64,000 nt of DNA, taken from positions 1 to 64,000 of the forward strand of contig NZ_JBBEOI010000002.1 of NCBI RefSeq assembly GCF_037860755.1. Reading direction: 5' to 3'. How positions within the stretch are numbered: the stretch's first letter is position 1; the number at the start of each line of letters is the position of its first letter. This DNA is from Aquipuribacter hungaricus. GTDB taxonomy: Bacteria; Actinomycetota; Actinomycetes; Actinomycetales; JBBAYJ01. This document shows, one piece after another, positions 41,410 to 49,599 of the stretch. A model generated the notes under the pieces. It did not search any database, was not told the origin of the DNA, and saw nothing but the letters and a program-made list of their open reading frames with translations. A program made the translations under genes and the position numbers.

Positions 41410-41978
41410 CGGCCGACACCTCCCGGCTGAGGGTCGTCGGCCGGTCGACGGTCCAGGTCGTCCCCGAGGCGGTCGTAGCGGCCCCGCGCCTGGGCCAGGA
41501 CGACACCGGCGACGATCGTGGCCAGCATGGCGGGGCTCACCGTGAGCATGACGAGCATGTGCGAGCCCATGATTGCCTCGCCCAGCTCCGCCGCAGAGCC
41601 CAAGACAGCGCCGGGTTCCGGTTCCCGTCGGGACGGCCACGGCACCAGCAGGGCGCCGCCGGCCAGCACCACGAACGTGGCGACGGCTGCGGCGATGGCG
41701 GCGCGGTTGTCGTGGACCATGCTCATCGGCATCAGCGCCGGGTTCATGCCCATGAACATGACCATGTAGACGGCCATGACGGCCATCTCCATCATCATCA
41801 TGAGCACGGTGATGATGCCGATGTAATGCAGGTCGACCAGCAGCAGGGCCAGCCCCACGGCGACGAACGACACCGCCAGGGCGTACGTGGCCCGGGCCAT
41901 GGAGTCCACCCGGAACACCACCACGCCCGAGGCGACCGCGACCACCGCGAGCACCCAGAACACCACCGACTCGAGCAC
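41406..41978 (-). CDS. nuoJ: NuoJ-like subunit of complex I membrane arm
   Basis: 190 residues, five membrane helices. The GTG at 41978 is preceded by GGGAGGT eight bases upstream, a good ribosome site. The helix SMARATYALAVSFVAVGLALLLVDLHYIGIITVLMMMMEMAVMAVYMVMFMG contains the YIGIITVL segment corresponding to the pi-bulge helix of NuoJ (usually AxxQVxVYxGA), here altered to Met-rich sequence. The tail ends DDLDRRPADDPQPGGVGR. Its stop overlaps nuoK by four bases. Confidence 0.87.
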   Translation of the reverse strand: MLESVVFWVLAVVAVASGVVVFRVDSMARATYALAVSFVAVGLALLLVDLHYIGIITVLMMMMEMAVMAVYMVMFMGMNPALMPMSMVHDNRAAIAAAVATFVVLAGGALLVPWPSRREPEPGAVLGSAAELGEAIMGSHMLVMLTVSPAMLATIVAGVVLAQARGRYDRLGDDLDRRPADDPQPGGVGR

Positions 41979-41995
41979 CTCAGTACCTCCCACCG

Positions 41996-42922
41996 TCAGT
42001 ACCTCCAGACCGCGACGACGGACACCACGAGCACCTGCAGGAGGACCGCCGGGAGGAGCACGAGCCAGCCCACCTCCACGAAGCGGTCGGGCCGCAGCAC
42101 CGGCAGGTGACGGCGCAACGCCACCAGCAACGCCAGCAGCAGCACGACCTTGAGGCCGAACCAGGCCCAGCCCGGCAGGACCGGGCCGTCGGCGCCGCCC
42201 AGGAACATCGGGACGGCGAAGGCCGCCCCGGCCGCCAGCAGCGCGTAGCGCCCGGCCAGCACGAGCAACCGGTCCACCCCGGACAGCTCGGCCAGCACGC
42301 CGCCGGCCACGTCGACCCCGGCGGGGACCGACAGCGGCCCCCACACCGAGAAGGCGACGACGCCGAGGCAGAACACGGCGAAGGCGACCGGCATCCACAG
42401 CACGAACCACGCGCCGCCCTGCTGAGCGGCCTCCACCTCGGCCAGGCGCAGGCTGCCGGCCGCGACCGCCGGGGCGGTGAGGGCGAACATCAGCGGCAGC
42501 TCGTAGGCCAGGCCCTGGGCCAGGAACCGGTACCCGCCGACGAGCGCGTGCGCGGAATTGGCCCCCCAGCCGAGCAGCCAGACGGCCGCCCACACCGTGA
42601 CGTCCATCGCGTTGAACCAGACCACCCCGACCGCGAGGTCGGCCACGGAACGGCCACCCACGGGCACCACCACCGCCTTCAGCAGCGCCAGGACCAGCAG
42701 CGCCGCCCCCCCGACGCGCCACAGCAGCACGTCGGCCGCGACGATGGTCCGGCGCCTCTGCCGCATCAACCGGGCGGCCTCGGCCAGCGGCGCCGACCAC
42801 CCCGCCGCCATACCGCTCGACCGACCTCGGGCGGCCAGGACGCCGTCCAGGGAAGCCGCCGCCAACGCGAGGCCTCCAAGCAGCACGGCCACCACCAGAG
42901 CCCCGACCACGGGTTCAACCAC
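41996..42922 (-). CDS. nuoH: NuoH-like subunit of complex I membrane arm
   Basis: About 308 residues from the GTG at 42922 (VVEPVVGALVVAVLLGGLAL). That start overlaps the end of the upstream gene by eight bases but has GGTGGAGG directly against it; a longer start is possible. Eight helices are visible, with NuoH blocks such as GWSAPLAEAARLMRQRR (cytoplasmic loop 1), ELPLMFALTAPAVAAGSL (loop with the conserved EL/P) and FLGGADGPVLPGWAWFGLKVVLLLALLVALRRHLPVLRPDRFVEVGWLVLLPAVLLQ. The charged residues of the quinone-facing loops are fewer than usual: no GRGW or ERR signature is evident. In complex I NuoH forms the quinone chamber with NuoB and NuoD. Confidence 0.85.
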   Translation of the reverse strand: MVEPVVGALVVAVLLGGLALAAASLDGVLAARGRSSGMAAGWSAPLAEAARLMRQRRRTIVAADVLLWRVGGAALLVLALLKAVVVPVGGRSVADLAVGVVWFNAMDVTVWAAVWLLGWGANSAHALVGGYRFLAQGLAYELPLMFALTAPAVAAGSLRLAEVEAAQQGGAWFVLWMPVAFAVFCLGVVAFSVWGPLSVPAGVDVAGGVLAELSGVDRLLVLAGRYALLAAGAAFAVPMFLGGADGPVLPGWAWFGLKVVLLLALLVALRRHLPVLRPDRFVEVGWLVLLPAVLLQVLVVSVVAVWRY

Positions 42923-44111
42923 CCTCCACCCCCGCGGTGACCAGTCGTGCGGTGTCGGGGGCACAGCTCGCGACGACGAGCCGGACGGCGGCCAGGTCCA
43001 GGCCGGTCACCAACCGCGGCAGCTCCTGCGGGTCGGTGCCGGTCCACCCAGCCGGTCCGCGGACCGGGTCCGGGGCGTCCTGCAGCAGGTCACCCGCTGA
43101 GCGGAGGAGCTGCAGCAGTCGGCCGTGGACGTCGCCACCGGCCGGTCCGAGGTCGCGCAACGACCATCGCAGCAGCCGGGACCCCTCCACCAGGCCCCGG
43201 AGCCGCCGCAGGGCGGCCGCGCAGGCGGTGGCGTCGACGCCGCCCAGCAGGGCGTCCCGGACCCGGGCCGAACGCCGCGCTGCGGCCCCCCAACCGGACA
43301 GCTCCAACACCTGGCCCGCCTGGTCGCACAGCCGCGCCGCCACCGCTCGTCTGGAGAGGTCTGCGTCAGGCGCGGTGGTGCCTGCGGTCAGCACCTCGAC
43401 GTCCGCGGCCACGACCACGTCGCCCTGCAGGCTGCAGTGCAGGACCAGCCCAGCCGGCCAGCACGGCAGGACGGGGCCGAGCGGGACCTGGAGGACGTCC
43501 ATCTCCAGGCCGTCACGGTCCTCGCCACCACCGGCCAGCGGGATCCCCGCCGGAGCCATCTCCATGTCGCCGTGGTCCATGTCGCCGTGGTCCATGCCTG
43601 CCATGTCGTGGGAGTCCTCGTCCATGTCGTCGTGGTCCATGTCGTCGTGGTCCATGTCGCCGTCGGTCATGTCGGCCATGTCGGCCCTGTCGCGGGACTC
43701 CCCGGCCATGTCCTGGTGGGAGCCGGTGTCCTCCTCCTGGTCCTCGGGCCCGCCGTCCGGGCGACCTGGGTCGAGGTCTCGGTCCCGCGCGTCGTGTTGC
43801 TGCGCGTCGCGGTCCGCGAGGGCAGCGGCCGCCCGCTGGAGCGCATCCTCCACGTCGGTCGGGGACTCGGCCAGGCAACGGGCCCGAGGCCCCGGCAGCT
43901 GCTCCCACACCCGCTGCACCGCCGCGTCCAACTGGTCACCGGCGAGCCCGCACACCAGCAGAACGTCGGCGTCGGCGGGCGAGGACGCCTCCCGCCACCC
44001 CCGGGCGGACAGCTGCTGCTGCGCCTCGACCCGGGTCGACCACCAGCCAGGGACCTCCACCACGAGCACGTGCACCCGACGCAAGGCCAGCCCGGTGAGC
44101 CGGTCCCTCAT
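42915..44111 (-). CDS. Cofactor-free NuoB-like/NuoD-like fusion with Met/His/Asp-rich linker
   Basis: A 398-residue soluble protein; the ATG at 44111 overlaps nuoA by four bases. Residues about 10-100 match the layout of NuoB (VHVLVVEVPGWWSTRVEAQQ, SPADADVLLVCGLAGDQLDA and AVQRVWEQLPGPRARCLAES correspond to the NuoB SPRQADLMIVAG and IYDQMPEPK stretches), but the cluster N2 cysteines (CC pair and others) are absent. Residues about 132-186 are very rich in Met, His and Asp (units such as DMDHDDMDHDDM and DHGDMDHGDMEM). Residues about 205-398 resemble NuoD (VPLGPVLPCWPAGLVLHCSL, then QGDVVVAADVEVL; later RLCDQAGQVLELSGW). It lies exactly where nuoB-C-D belong, between nuoA and nuoH. The role is unknown; it may cap the membrane arm and bind metal. 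Confidence 0.82.
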   Translation of the reverse strand: MRDRLTGLALRRVHVLVVEVPGWWSTRVEAQQQLSARGWREASSPADADVLLVCGLAGDQLDAAVQRVWEQLPGPRARCLAESPTDVEDALQRAAAALADRDAQQHDARDRDLDPGRPDGGPEDQEEDTGSHQDMAGESRDRADMADMTDGDMDHDDMDHDDMDEDSHDMAGMDHGDMDHGDMEMAPAGIPLAGGGEDRDGLEMDVLQVPLGPVLPCWPAGLVLHCSLQGDVVVAADVEVLTAGTTAPDADLSRRAVAARLCDQAGQVLELSGWGAAARRSARVRDALLGGVDATACAAALRRLRGLVEGSRLLRWSLRDLGPAGGDVHGRLLQLLRSAGDLLQDAPDPVRGPAGWTGTDPQELPRLVTGLDLAAVRLVVASCAPDTARLVTAGVEGG

Positions 44112-44458
44112 ACCCATCGCAGAGCGCCCTCCCGCCACGCCCAGACGACCGCGACCATGAGGACGCCCAGGAACGCGAACATCTCGACCACCGCCGCGCT
44201 ACCCGAGGCGGCGACGACCACCGCCCACGGGTACATGAACAGCATCTCGACGTCGAAGGCCAGGAAGACCAGCGTCACCGGGTACCAGCGCACGTGGAAC
44301 CGGGACAGCGCATGCTGCCTCGGCTCGTGCCCCGACAGGAACGGCCGGGCCTCGACAGGCCGAGCCTCCACCGCCGTCACCCGGTGGGCGAGGTACGCCG
44401 CCACCACGCAGAGCAGGGCAACGACCAGCATGGCCAGGACCCCGCCGTACTGGCTCAC
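44108..44458 (-). CDS. nuoA: NuoA-like subunit of complex I membrane arm
   Basis: 116 residues, three helices: GGVLAMLVVALLCVVAAYLAHRV, WYPVTLVFLAFDVEMLFMYPWAVVV and AAVVEMFAFLGVLMVAVVWAWREG. The diagnostic block SRFHVRWYPVTLVFLAFDVEMLFMYPWAVV is present with both acidic residues of FDVE. The loop that in NuoA carries a Cys (YECG) reads FLSGHEP here, so the redox-sensitive Cys is missing. It is the first gene of the operon; the promoter should lie in 44459-44612. Confidence 0.93.
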   Translation of the reverse strand: MSQYGGVLAMLVVALLCVVAAYLAHRVTAVEARPVEARPFLSGHEPRQHALSRFHVRWYPVTLVFLAFDVEMLFMYPWAVVVAASGSAAVVEMFAFLGVLMVAVVWAWREGALRWV

Positions 44459-44859
44459 CGGGGACGCCTCCTATCCGCTGAACGCATGCCCACGTCCTTC
44501 CCATCATCCCGTGCCCAGGTGCCCATCGCCTGCGTGACCGTACGCCTGGTGCCGCAGGCCTCGGTGGGCGACGCGGCGACAGCGGACCGTGCCTGCGCGA
44601 GCGGTTCTACCTAGTCGCGGCGGTCGCAGCGGTCGCAGCGGTCGCAGCGGTCGCGGCGGTCGCGCGGGAGACCGGGCCCCCTCTACCCGGGGCTGTATTG
44701 ACGTGCGCGGAGGGCCGGGAGGTCCTCGCTGCCGCGACTGCGGACGCCCGGAACGTGCCGGGGTACAGCGCCGTCGCCACGGGCGGATGCCGCGGGCCCT
44801 CGCCCTGCAACCGCGACCCCTCGGCAGAGCGACGCTGGTCCGTCCGCCACGATGGGCGG
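44459..44859. other. 401-base region between divergent nuoA and the SGNH hydrolase gene
   Basis: No gene is supported. A tandem repeat occupies 44613-44664. The promoters of nuoA (leftward) and of the hydrolase (rightward) should be here, but no clear -35/-10 pair was seen. Confidence 0.5.
44613..44664. repeat. 9-bp tandem repeat in an intergenic region
   Basis: Nearly six units of GGTCGCAGC, with the variant GGTCGCGGC at both ends. It lies between divergent genes and could affect their spacing or act as a regulator site; the function is unknown. Confidence 0.85.
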
Positions 44860-45579
44860 GTGGCCCGGACGGTGAGCAGGTGGCGGCGGCACCCGGTCCT
44901 CACCGTGGCCGGCTGCCTGCTGGTGCTGGCGGGCGTGCTGGCGGTGGTCCGGGCCATAGGCACGCAGCAGAGCGTGGAGCGGGCCCGGGAGTACTGGTCC
45001 GAGCCGCAGGGGGACCCTGAGGGGCTTCTGTACGTCGCCCTCGGTGACTCCGCCGCCCAGGGCGTCGGGGCGAGCAGCCCCGACAAGGGATACGTGGGCT
45101 TGCTCGCAGCGCGGCTGCGCACCAGCACCGGCCGGCCCGTCCGGGTGGTCAACCTCAGCGTCTCCGGCGCCCGCGTGGCCGACGTGGTCGAGGAGCAGAT
45201 GCCCCAGCTCGAGGGTCTGGAGCCGGACCTGGTCACGGTGGCGATCGGGGGCAACGACGTCCGCCGCTACGAGACCGGCCGCTTCGCCGCCGACGTCGAC
45301 CGGCTGGTGGCGGGGGTGCCGCCGGGCACGTACGTCGCCGACGTCCCGTACTTCATGCACGGCCGCTGGGAGACCGACTCCGCGCAGGCTGCCGGGACGG
45401 TCCGGACGGCCGCCGCCGAGGCCGGGCTGGTCGTGGTCCCCCTCAACGACCGGCTCCGCGCCGAGGGGCTGCAGGGGATGCTCACGCAGACCTCGGGCGA
45501 CCTCTTCCACCCCAACGACCGCGGCTACCAGGTATGGGCAGACGCCTTCTGGACGGAGATCGCCCGCACCTGGGGGTGA
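44860..45579 (+). CDS. Membrane-anchored SGNH-family hydrolase (GDSL esterase/lipase type)
   Basis: A 239-residue protein from the GTG at 44860 (VARTVSRWRRHPVLTVAG). One N-terminal membrane helix (about 10-32) anchors it outside the cell. The SGNH blocks are complete: block I LLYVALGDSAAQGVGASSPDKGYVGLL with the catalytic Ser, block II VVNLSVSGARVADV, block III TVAIGGNDVRRYE with the Asn, and block V DLFHPNDRGYQVWADAFW with the Asp and His. The substrate, perhaps an acyl or acetyl ester of the envelope, is unknown. The start is uncertain because the open frame reaches further upstream without a ribosome site. Confidence 0.87.
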   Translation: MARTVSRWRRHPVLTVAGCLLVLAGVLAVVRAIGTQQSVERAREYWSEPQGDPEGLLYVALGDSAAQGVGASSPDKGYVGLLAARLRTSTGRPVRVVNLSVSGARVADVVEEQMPQLEGLEPDLVTVAIGGNDVRRYETGRFAADVDRLVAGVPPGTYVADVPYFMHGRWETDSAQAAGTVRTAAAEAGLVVVPLNDRLRAEGLQGMLTQTSGDLFHPNDRGYQVWADAFWTEIARTWG

Positions 45580-45591
45580 CGGGGGGCTGGG

Positions 45592-46122
45592 TCAACCCGC
45601 TGAGACGGCCTGCCGTCCGGCGCGCTGCTTCCGCCAGCCGTAGCGGGTCAGACCCCGCGGCTTGTAGACCGACAGCACCGCTGCGAACAGCAGTACCAGG
45701 AGCGCTCCGGCCGAGTGGAGCACCGGTGAGGTGCTGGGCAGCAGCCCGCGGTCGTCGGACAGCGACGCCGACGCGGCCGCGTCACCCAGCAGCTGCAAGG
45801 TCGGGACGTACAACAGCAGCACCCCCGTCGCGAGCACGGAGATGCCCAGCTTGACCACGACCCACCAGTGTCGCAACAGCCCCCACGCGCCACCGAGGGA
45901 CTGCACCAGGCCCGTCGCGAACGACGCGAGGCTGAGCGGGACGAGGGCGGCCACGCCCAGCACGTCCATGGCGACGTACAGCGCTCGAGCAGTCGGCGGG
46001 CTCGCCGTAGCGACCGCCACGACAGCCAGGGACAGGAACGCGACCACGGCCCCGAGCCACCCGACCGAAGTCACGACGTGCGCGACGAGGAGGGCCTTGC
46101 GCGTATCCCTCGGCAGGCCCAT
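45592..46122 (-). CDS. Integral membrane protein, DUF2269/CopD-like
   Basis: 176 residues with four to five helices: ALLVAHVVTSVGWLGAVVAFLSLAVVAV, ALYVAMDVLGVAALVPLSLASFATGLVQSL, WWVVVKLGISVLATGVLLLYVPTLQLL and VLHSAGALLVLLFAAVLSVY. Histidines near helix ends (AHVVTS, LLRHWW, LHSAG) fit the haem or metal sites of the CopD/DUF2269 group, which includes proteins near copper genes. The ATG overlaps the stop of the upstream small gene by one base (TGATG). The pair is divergent from a TetR gene that may regulate it. Confidence 0.78.
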   Translation of the reverse strand: MGLPRDTRKALLVAHVVTSVGWLGAVVAFLSLAVVAVATASPPTARALYVAMDVLGVAALVPLSLASFATGLVQSLGGAWGLLRHWWVVVKLGISVLATGVLLLYVPTLQLLGDAAASASLSDDRGLLPSTSPVLHSAGALLVLLFAAVLSVYKPRGLTRYGWRKQRAGRQAVSAG

Positions 46123-46334
46123 CAGCTGACCGCGTCGACCGCGGACAGCTCCCTAGGGGCTCCCTGGCCGCTGTGCAGACCCGGCCCGTGCTGGCCACCG
46201 AGGAGAGCGGCCGCGACGACCCCCACCACGAGCACGAAGACGACGACGCCCAGCGCCTTCACCCAGCCCGGGGTCGACGGCGGGCCACCCGTCACGTCGG
46301 GGGAGCGGTCGGGGAGAGACGGGTCAGCGGACAT
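46122..46334 (-). CDS. Small single-helix membrane protein
   Basis: 70 residues: a Pro/Ser/Asp-rich cytoplasmic head, one membrane helix (VKALGVVVFVLVVGVVAAALL) and a short outer tail with GGQHGPGLHSGQG. This resembles small actinobacterial proteins of unknown function found upstream of DUF2269 genes. It is translationally coupled to the next gene and divergent from tetR. Confidence 0.65.
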   Translation of the reverse strand: MSADPSLPDRSPDVTGGPPSTPGWVKALGVVVFVLVVGVVAAALLGGQHGPGLHSGQGAPRELSAVDAVS

Positions 46335-46385
46335 GAACCGATCGTACGGGACACTCTGTCTCTACGGGCAACTACCTGTCTTGAT

Positions 46386-46395
46386 ACCGGACGGT
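46386..46395. promoter_or_regulatory. Possible TetR operator upstream of the tetR gene
   Basis: ACCGGACGGT (ACCG-GA-CGGT) is a short palindrome 16 bases before the tetR GTG, inside ATACCGGACGGTCTGTAT. It lies in the 76-base promoter region shared with the membrane protein pair. Confidence 0.35.
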
Positions 46396-46410
46396 CTGTA
46401 TGCTTCGTGG

Positions 46411-47001
46411 GTGCCCCGGCTATGGTCGTCCTCGGTGGAGTCGCACCGCGATGCGGTCAAGGACGCGGTCCTCGACGCGGTGGCCGAGCTCGTGGCGGAC
46501 CGAGGTCTCCCCGGCCTGTCGATGGCTGCGGTGGCGAAGCAGGCGGGGATCGGGCGGGCGACGCTGTACAAGTACTACACCGGCATGGAGGCTGTGCTCC
46601 AGGCCTGGCACGGCCGCCAGGTGCACCAGCACCTGGCCCTGCTGGAGGACGCCGCCGGGCGCGAGGGCAGCCCGCTCCAGCGGCTCGAGGCGGTGCTCGT
46701 CGCATCGGCCTACGCCTCCGTCCACGCCGAGCCGGGCGACATGGCCCCGGTCCTGCACGCCGGGGAGCACGTCCGGCACGCGCGCGAGCAGGTGCGGGAC
46801 CTGCTGGCACGCCTGATCACGGAGGCGGCCGCCGCCGGCGAGGTCAGAGACGATGTCCCGGCGGCCGAGCTCGGGGATTTCTGCCTGCACGCTGTGGGGG
46901 CTGCCTCAGCGGCGACGGGCGCAGCCCGGGGGCGGCTGGTGCACCTGGCCCTGGATGCTCTGCGCTGCCAGGTGCCGCCGGTGACGCACGCTCCCCATTG
47001 A
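46411..47001 (+). CDS. TetR-family transcriptional regulator
   Basis: 196 residues from the GTG at 46411 (VPRLWSSSVESHRDAVKDAV). The N-terminal helix-turn-helix LDAVAELVADRGLPGLSMAAVAKQAGIGRATLYKYYTGMEAVLQAW is the standard TetR DNA-binding domain. The ligand domain (about 75-196) has DMAPVLHAGEHVRHAREQVRDLLARLITEAAAAGEVRDDVPAAELGDF. The ligand is unknown. The last 96 bases overlap the 3' end of the convergent lnt gene in another frame. It probably controls the divergent membrane protein pair. Confidence 0.87.
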   Translation: MPRLWSSSVESHRDAVKDAVLDAVAELVADRGLPGLSMAAVAKQAGIGRATLYKYYTGMEAVLQAWHGRQVHQHLALLEDAAGREGSPLQRLEAVLVASAYASVHAEPGDMAPVLHAGEHVRHAREQVRDLLARLITEAAAAGEVRDDVPAAELGDFCLHAVGAASAATGAARGRLVHLALDALRCQVPPVTHAPH

Positions 47002-48657
47002 CCGGCCCGTCCGGAAGGCCCGATGCCCGCGGCCAGCCCCGGTGGTCACGGTCGCGCGGAGCCCGAGCCCCCGTGCGGCGGCCGCGACGACGAGGAGGGT
47101 CACGACGAGGACGACGAGGTCGGGTGTCTTGCCCAGGCGCGCGGCGGGGGTGAGTGAGGTGCGCAGCGGGAGGACGCCCGTGAGCTCCTCGGCTGTGAAG
47201 AGGCCGGTCCGTTCTGCCACCGTGCCGTCGGGCATGACGATCGCGCTCACGCCGACCGTCGAGATCTGGACGGTCGCTCGCCCGTGCTCCGCGGCCCTGA
47301 ACCGGGACATGGCCAGCTGCTGCGTCGATTCCGCGGTCAGCCCGAAGGAGGCGTTGTTGGTGGGGATGAGGATGAGCTCGCCCCCGGCGAGGACGCCTTC
47401 GCGCACGAGGTCGCGGTAGGCGACCTCGAAGCAGATCCCCACCACGACAGGGACGTCACGGTCGAGGCGAGCGATCGGCACCGGCAGGAGCGAGGGTTCC
47501 GTCCCGGCGGCCATGTCGGTCCCGATCTGGTCCACGAGCGGGGTGATCTGCCGGAACAGGTCGCGGTAGGGGACGTACTCCCCGAAGGGCACCGGGTGCT
47601 GCTTGGCGTACGTGGCGCCTGCGCCGAGTCCCGCCTGCCAGACCACCATCTCGTTGTACCGGACGTCCTCGCCCGGCGGGAACCGCTGCGTCCCCAGCAC
47701 CACGGGCGCCCCGGCCGCCCGAGCCGCCGCGTCCACCAACGCGGCTTGGGCGGTGTCGGTGCGGGGGTCGATGTCCGCGGCGCTCTCCGGCCACAGGACG
47801 ACGTCGAGCTGCTCGGTGGCGCTGGCCAGCAGCCGGGTCGTCCCGTCCGCGTGGTTACCGGTGACGTCGCGGGCCTGGACCTCCCAGTCCGCGCCCCGCT
47901 CCGGGACGTTGCCTTGGACCGCCCCCACCCGCAACGACCCGGCCTCCTCCCCGGCGTAGACCGGGAGCAGAGCCGGCGTCACCAGCAGTGCGATGACGGC
48001 GACGGCGGCAACCGCGGCGGGTAGTCGCTGACCTCTGCCGGCTGCCTGCCACGCCGTTGCGAGGAGGGCACCGCTGAAGGCGACGGTCGCCGACACCAGG
48101 ATCTCGCCGCCGTACGGGGCCAGGCGGAGCAAGGGCCCGTTCGTCTGGGAGAACGCCAGGCCCCCCCAGGGCAGACCGCCGAACGGCCAGGACGCGCGGA
48201 CCTGCTCCACCGCCACCCAGAGGAACGAGGCGGCCACCGCGGCCCGCACAGGGTGGTCGCGGAACGCGTGACTCCCTGCTGTCCAGGCCCACAGCGCCCC
48301 GAAGCCGGCGATGTAGGAGGCCTGCATCACGCTCAGCGCGACCCACGGCAGCAGGGACCCGGTCGCGTCGACGGCCCACCGCACGTGGGGCAGGAAGAAG
48401 GCCAGGCCCCAGAGGGCCCCGATGCCAGCAGCCGGACGAAGTCGCAGGCCACGCAGGGCGCTCAGCAGGCACGCGACCCCGACGACAGCCAGCGGCCACC
48501 AGCCCTGTCCGGGGAAGGCGGCGTTCGTGAGGAAGCCGCCGGCCAGTGCCAGGGCCGCCCTTTCGACATGCCGCACCCATGACCTGGAGGCCGCGCTCTC
48601 GAAGGCGGGTAGCGGCGGCTGACCCTCACGCCCGGGGGTCTCGTGGGGGCTAACCAT
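46906..48657 (-). CDS. lnt: Apolipoprotein N-acyltransferase
   Basis: 583 residues from the ATG at 48657. About seven N-terminal helices (residues 35-240) are followed by a nitrilase-type domain outside the membrane. The catalytic residues are recognisable: Glu in DVVLWPESAADI, Lys in TYAKQHPVPFGEYVPYR and Cys in VVGICFEVAYRDLV, with NNASFGLTAESTQQ and SRFRAAEHGRATVQISTVGVSAIV. A last helix (PDLVVLVVTLLVVAAAA) and a basic tail of about 45 residues follow; the tail overlaps the 3' end of tetR. Lnt adds the third acyl chain to lipoproteins. With lgt (62154-63110) and several lipoproteins this gives a lipoprotein theme to the region. Confidence 0.93.
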   Translation of the reverse strand: MVSPHETPGREGQPPLPAFESAASRSWVRHVERAALALAGGFLTNAAFPGQGWWPLAVVGVACLLSALRGLRLRPAAGIGALWGLAFFLPHVRWAVDATGSLLPWVALSVMQASYIAGFGALWAWTAGSHAFRDHPVRAAVAASFLWVAVEQVRASWPFGGLPWGGLAFSQTNGPLLRLAPYGGEILVSATVAFSGALLATAWQAAGRGQRLPAAVAAVAVIALLVTPALLPVYAGEEAGSLRVGAVQGNVPERGADWEVQARDVTGNHADGTTRLLASATEQLDVVLWPESAADIDPRTDTAQAALVDAAARAAGAPVVLGTQRFPPGEDVRYNEMVVWQAGLGAGATYAKQHPVPFGEYVPYRDLFRQITPLVDQIGTDMAAGTEPSLLPVPIARLDRDVPVVVGICFEVAYRDLVREGVLAGGELILIPTNNASFGLTAESTQQLAMSRFRAAEHGRATVQISTVGVSAIVMPDGTVAERTGLFTAEELTGVLPLRTSLTPAARLGKTPDLVVLVVTLLVVAAAARGLGLRATVTTGAGRGHRAFRTGRSMGSVRHRRHLAAQSIQGQVHQPPPGCARRR

Positions 48658-49024
48658 CGCCCGACGCCCGCGCCAGGGCGAAGCGACGCCGGACAGTCGG
48701 TCAGCGGTGGGCAGGAGGTCTCCCGGGTCATTGACATGGTGACGGCTCGTCGCCTGAGCACTGGTCTCGGTGCCGGTCGGTTTCTTGCCCGGTCGTGTCA
48801 CCGATGAGGGCACGGTAGCCGGGCTCGCTCCGTGACTCTCAGACGGGTCACGTACATCGTCGAGGCGGGCCGGCTGATGGAGGTCACCGGGGATGCTCGA
48901 CGGGCCGAGCGGCATCTAGGGACGAGGCCCTTGCCCTCCGCCGCCTGTGCAGTGGGCTGTGAGTCAGGAGTGGTGGCCGTGTGTCGATGTGGGGACGCGG
49001 CTCCGCGTGCGGCACGCTGGGGGA
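48658..49024. other. 367-base region between divergent lnt and a hypothetical gene
   Basis: No gene, repeat or confident regulatory site was seen. Promoters for both neighbours are expected here. Confidence 0.4.
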
Positions 49025-49507
49025 GTGGTGCAGGAGCGGACAGGCCGGGGGACACGGGTGCTCCCGGGAGCCGGTGCTCTCCTGGTCGCTCTGCTCGTCC
49101 TGCTGACCGCAGTGGTCATCGGTCACCCGGGCGACAGCGACAGCGGCACCAACAGCGACATCGCCTCGTCCGACGTGCACGTGACGCAGCACGTGGGCGA
49201 GCCGTCCAGCCGAGCGGCCTCAGGACCGTCCGAGGAGGGCTCGATCAGCCTCCAGGCCTTCGCCCCCTTCGCAGTCGCCTACTTCGGGGCCGACCTCTCC
49301 GACGTCCCCGGCCAGCTTCGTGCCCCCGAAGCACCCGAGGGGGACCATCCCCCGGGTGGCGGTCACCACCATCACGGCGGCGAGCACGGGGCGACGTCGC
49401 TGCCCGCTGTCTCCTTGATGCCCGGCAGCCGGCAGGTGGCCGAAGGTCAGCCCGAGGGCTACCTGGGGGCAGTCCGCGCCGCCGGGGGCCGCGAACGACC
49501 TGACTGA
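49025..49507 (+). CDS. Hypothetical exported protein with His cluster
   Basis: About 160 residues from the GTG at 49025 (a second GTG follows at once). An N-terminal membrane or signal helix (GALLVALLVLLTAVVIGHP) is followed by a Ser/Asp-rich stretch (SDSGTNSDIASSDVHVTQHVG) and a segment LQAFAPFAVAYFGADLSDVPG. Near the C-terminus is a metal-binding-like cluster GGGHHHHGGEHG. No family is recognised. The start is uncertain and there is no strong ribosome site. The protein may bind a metal outside the cell. Confidence 0.55.
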   Translation: MVQERTGRGTRVLPGAGALLVALLVLLTAVVIGHPGDSDSGTNSDIASSDVHVTQHVGEPSSRAASGPSEEGSISLQAFAPFAVAYFGADLSDVPGQLRAPEAPEGDHPPGGGHHHHGGEHGATSLPAVSLMPGSRQVAEGQPEGYLGAVRAAGGRERPD

Positions 49508-49599
49508 GCGAACCGACGACCTCCCGCTGCGAGATCCCGTGTCTCGACAGCACCGGCACCTGGTGGTGCCACCCCACGTCGGTCCTCGAAAGGTCAGCT

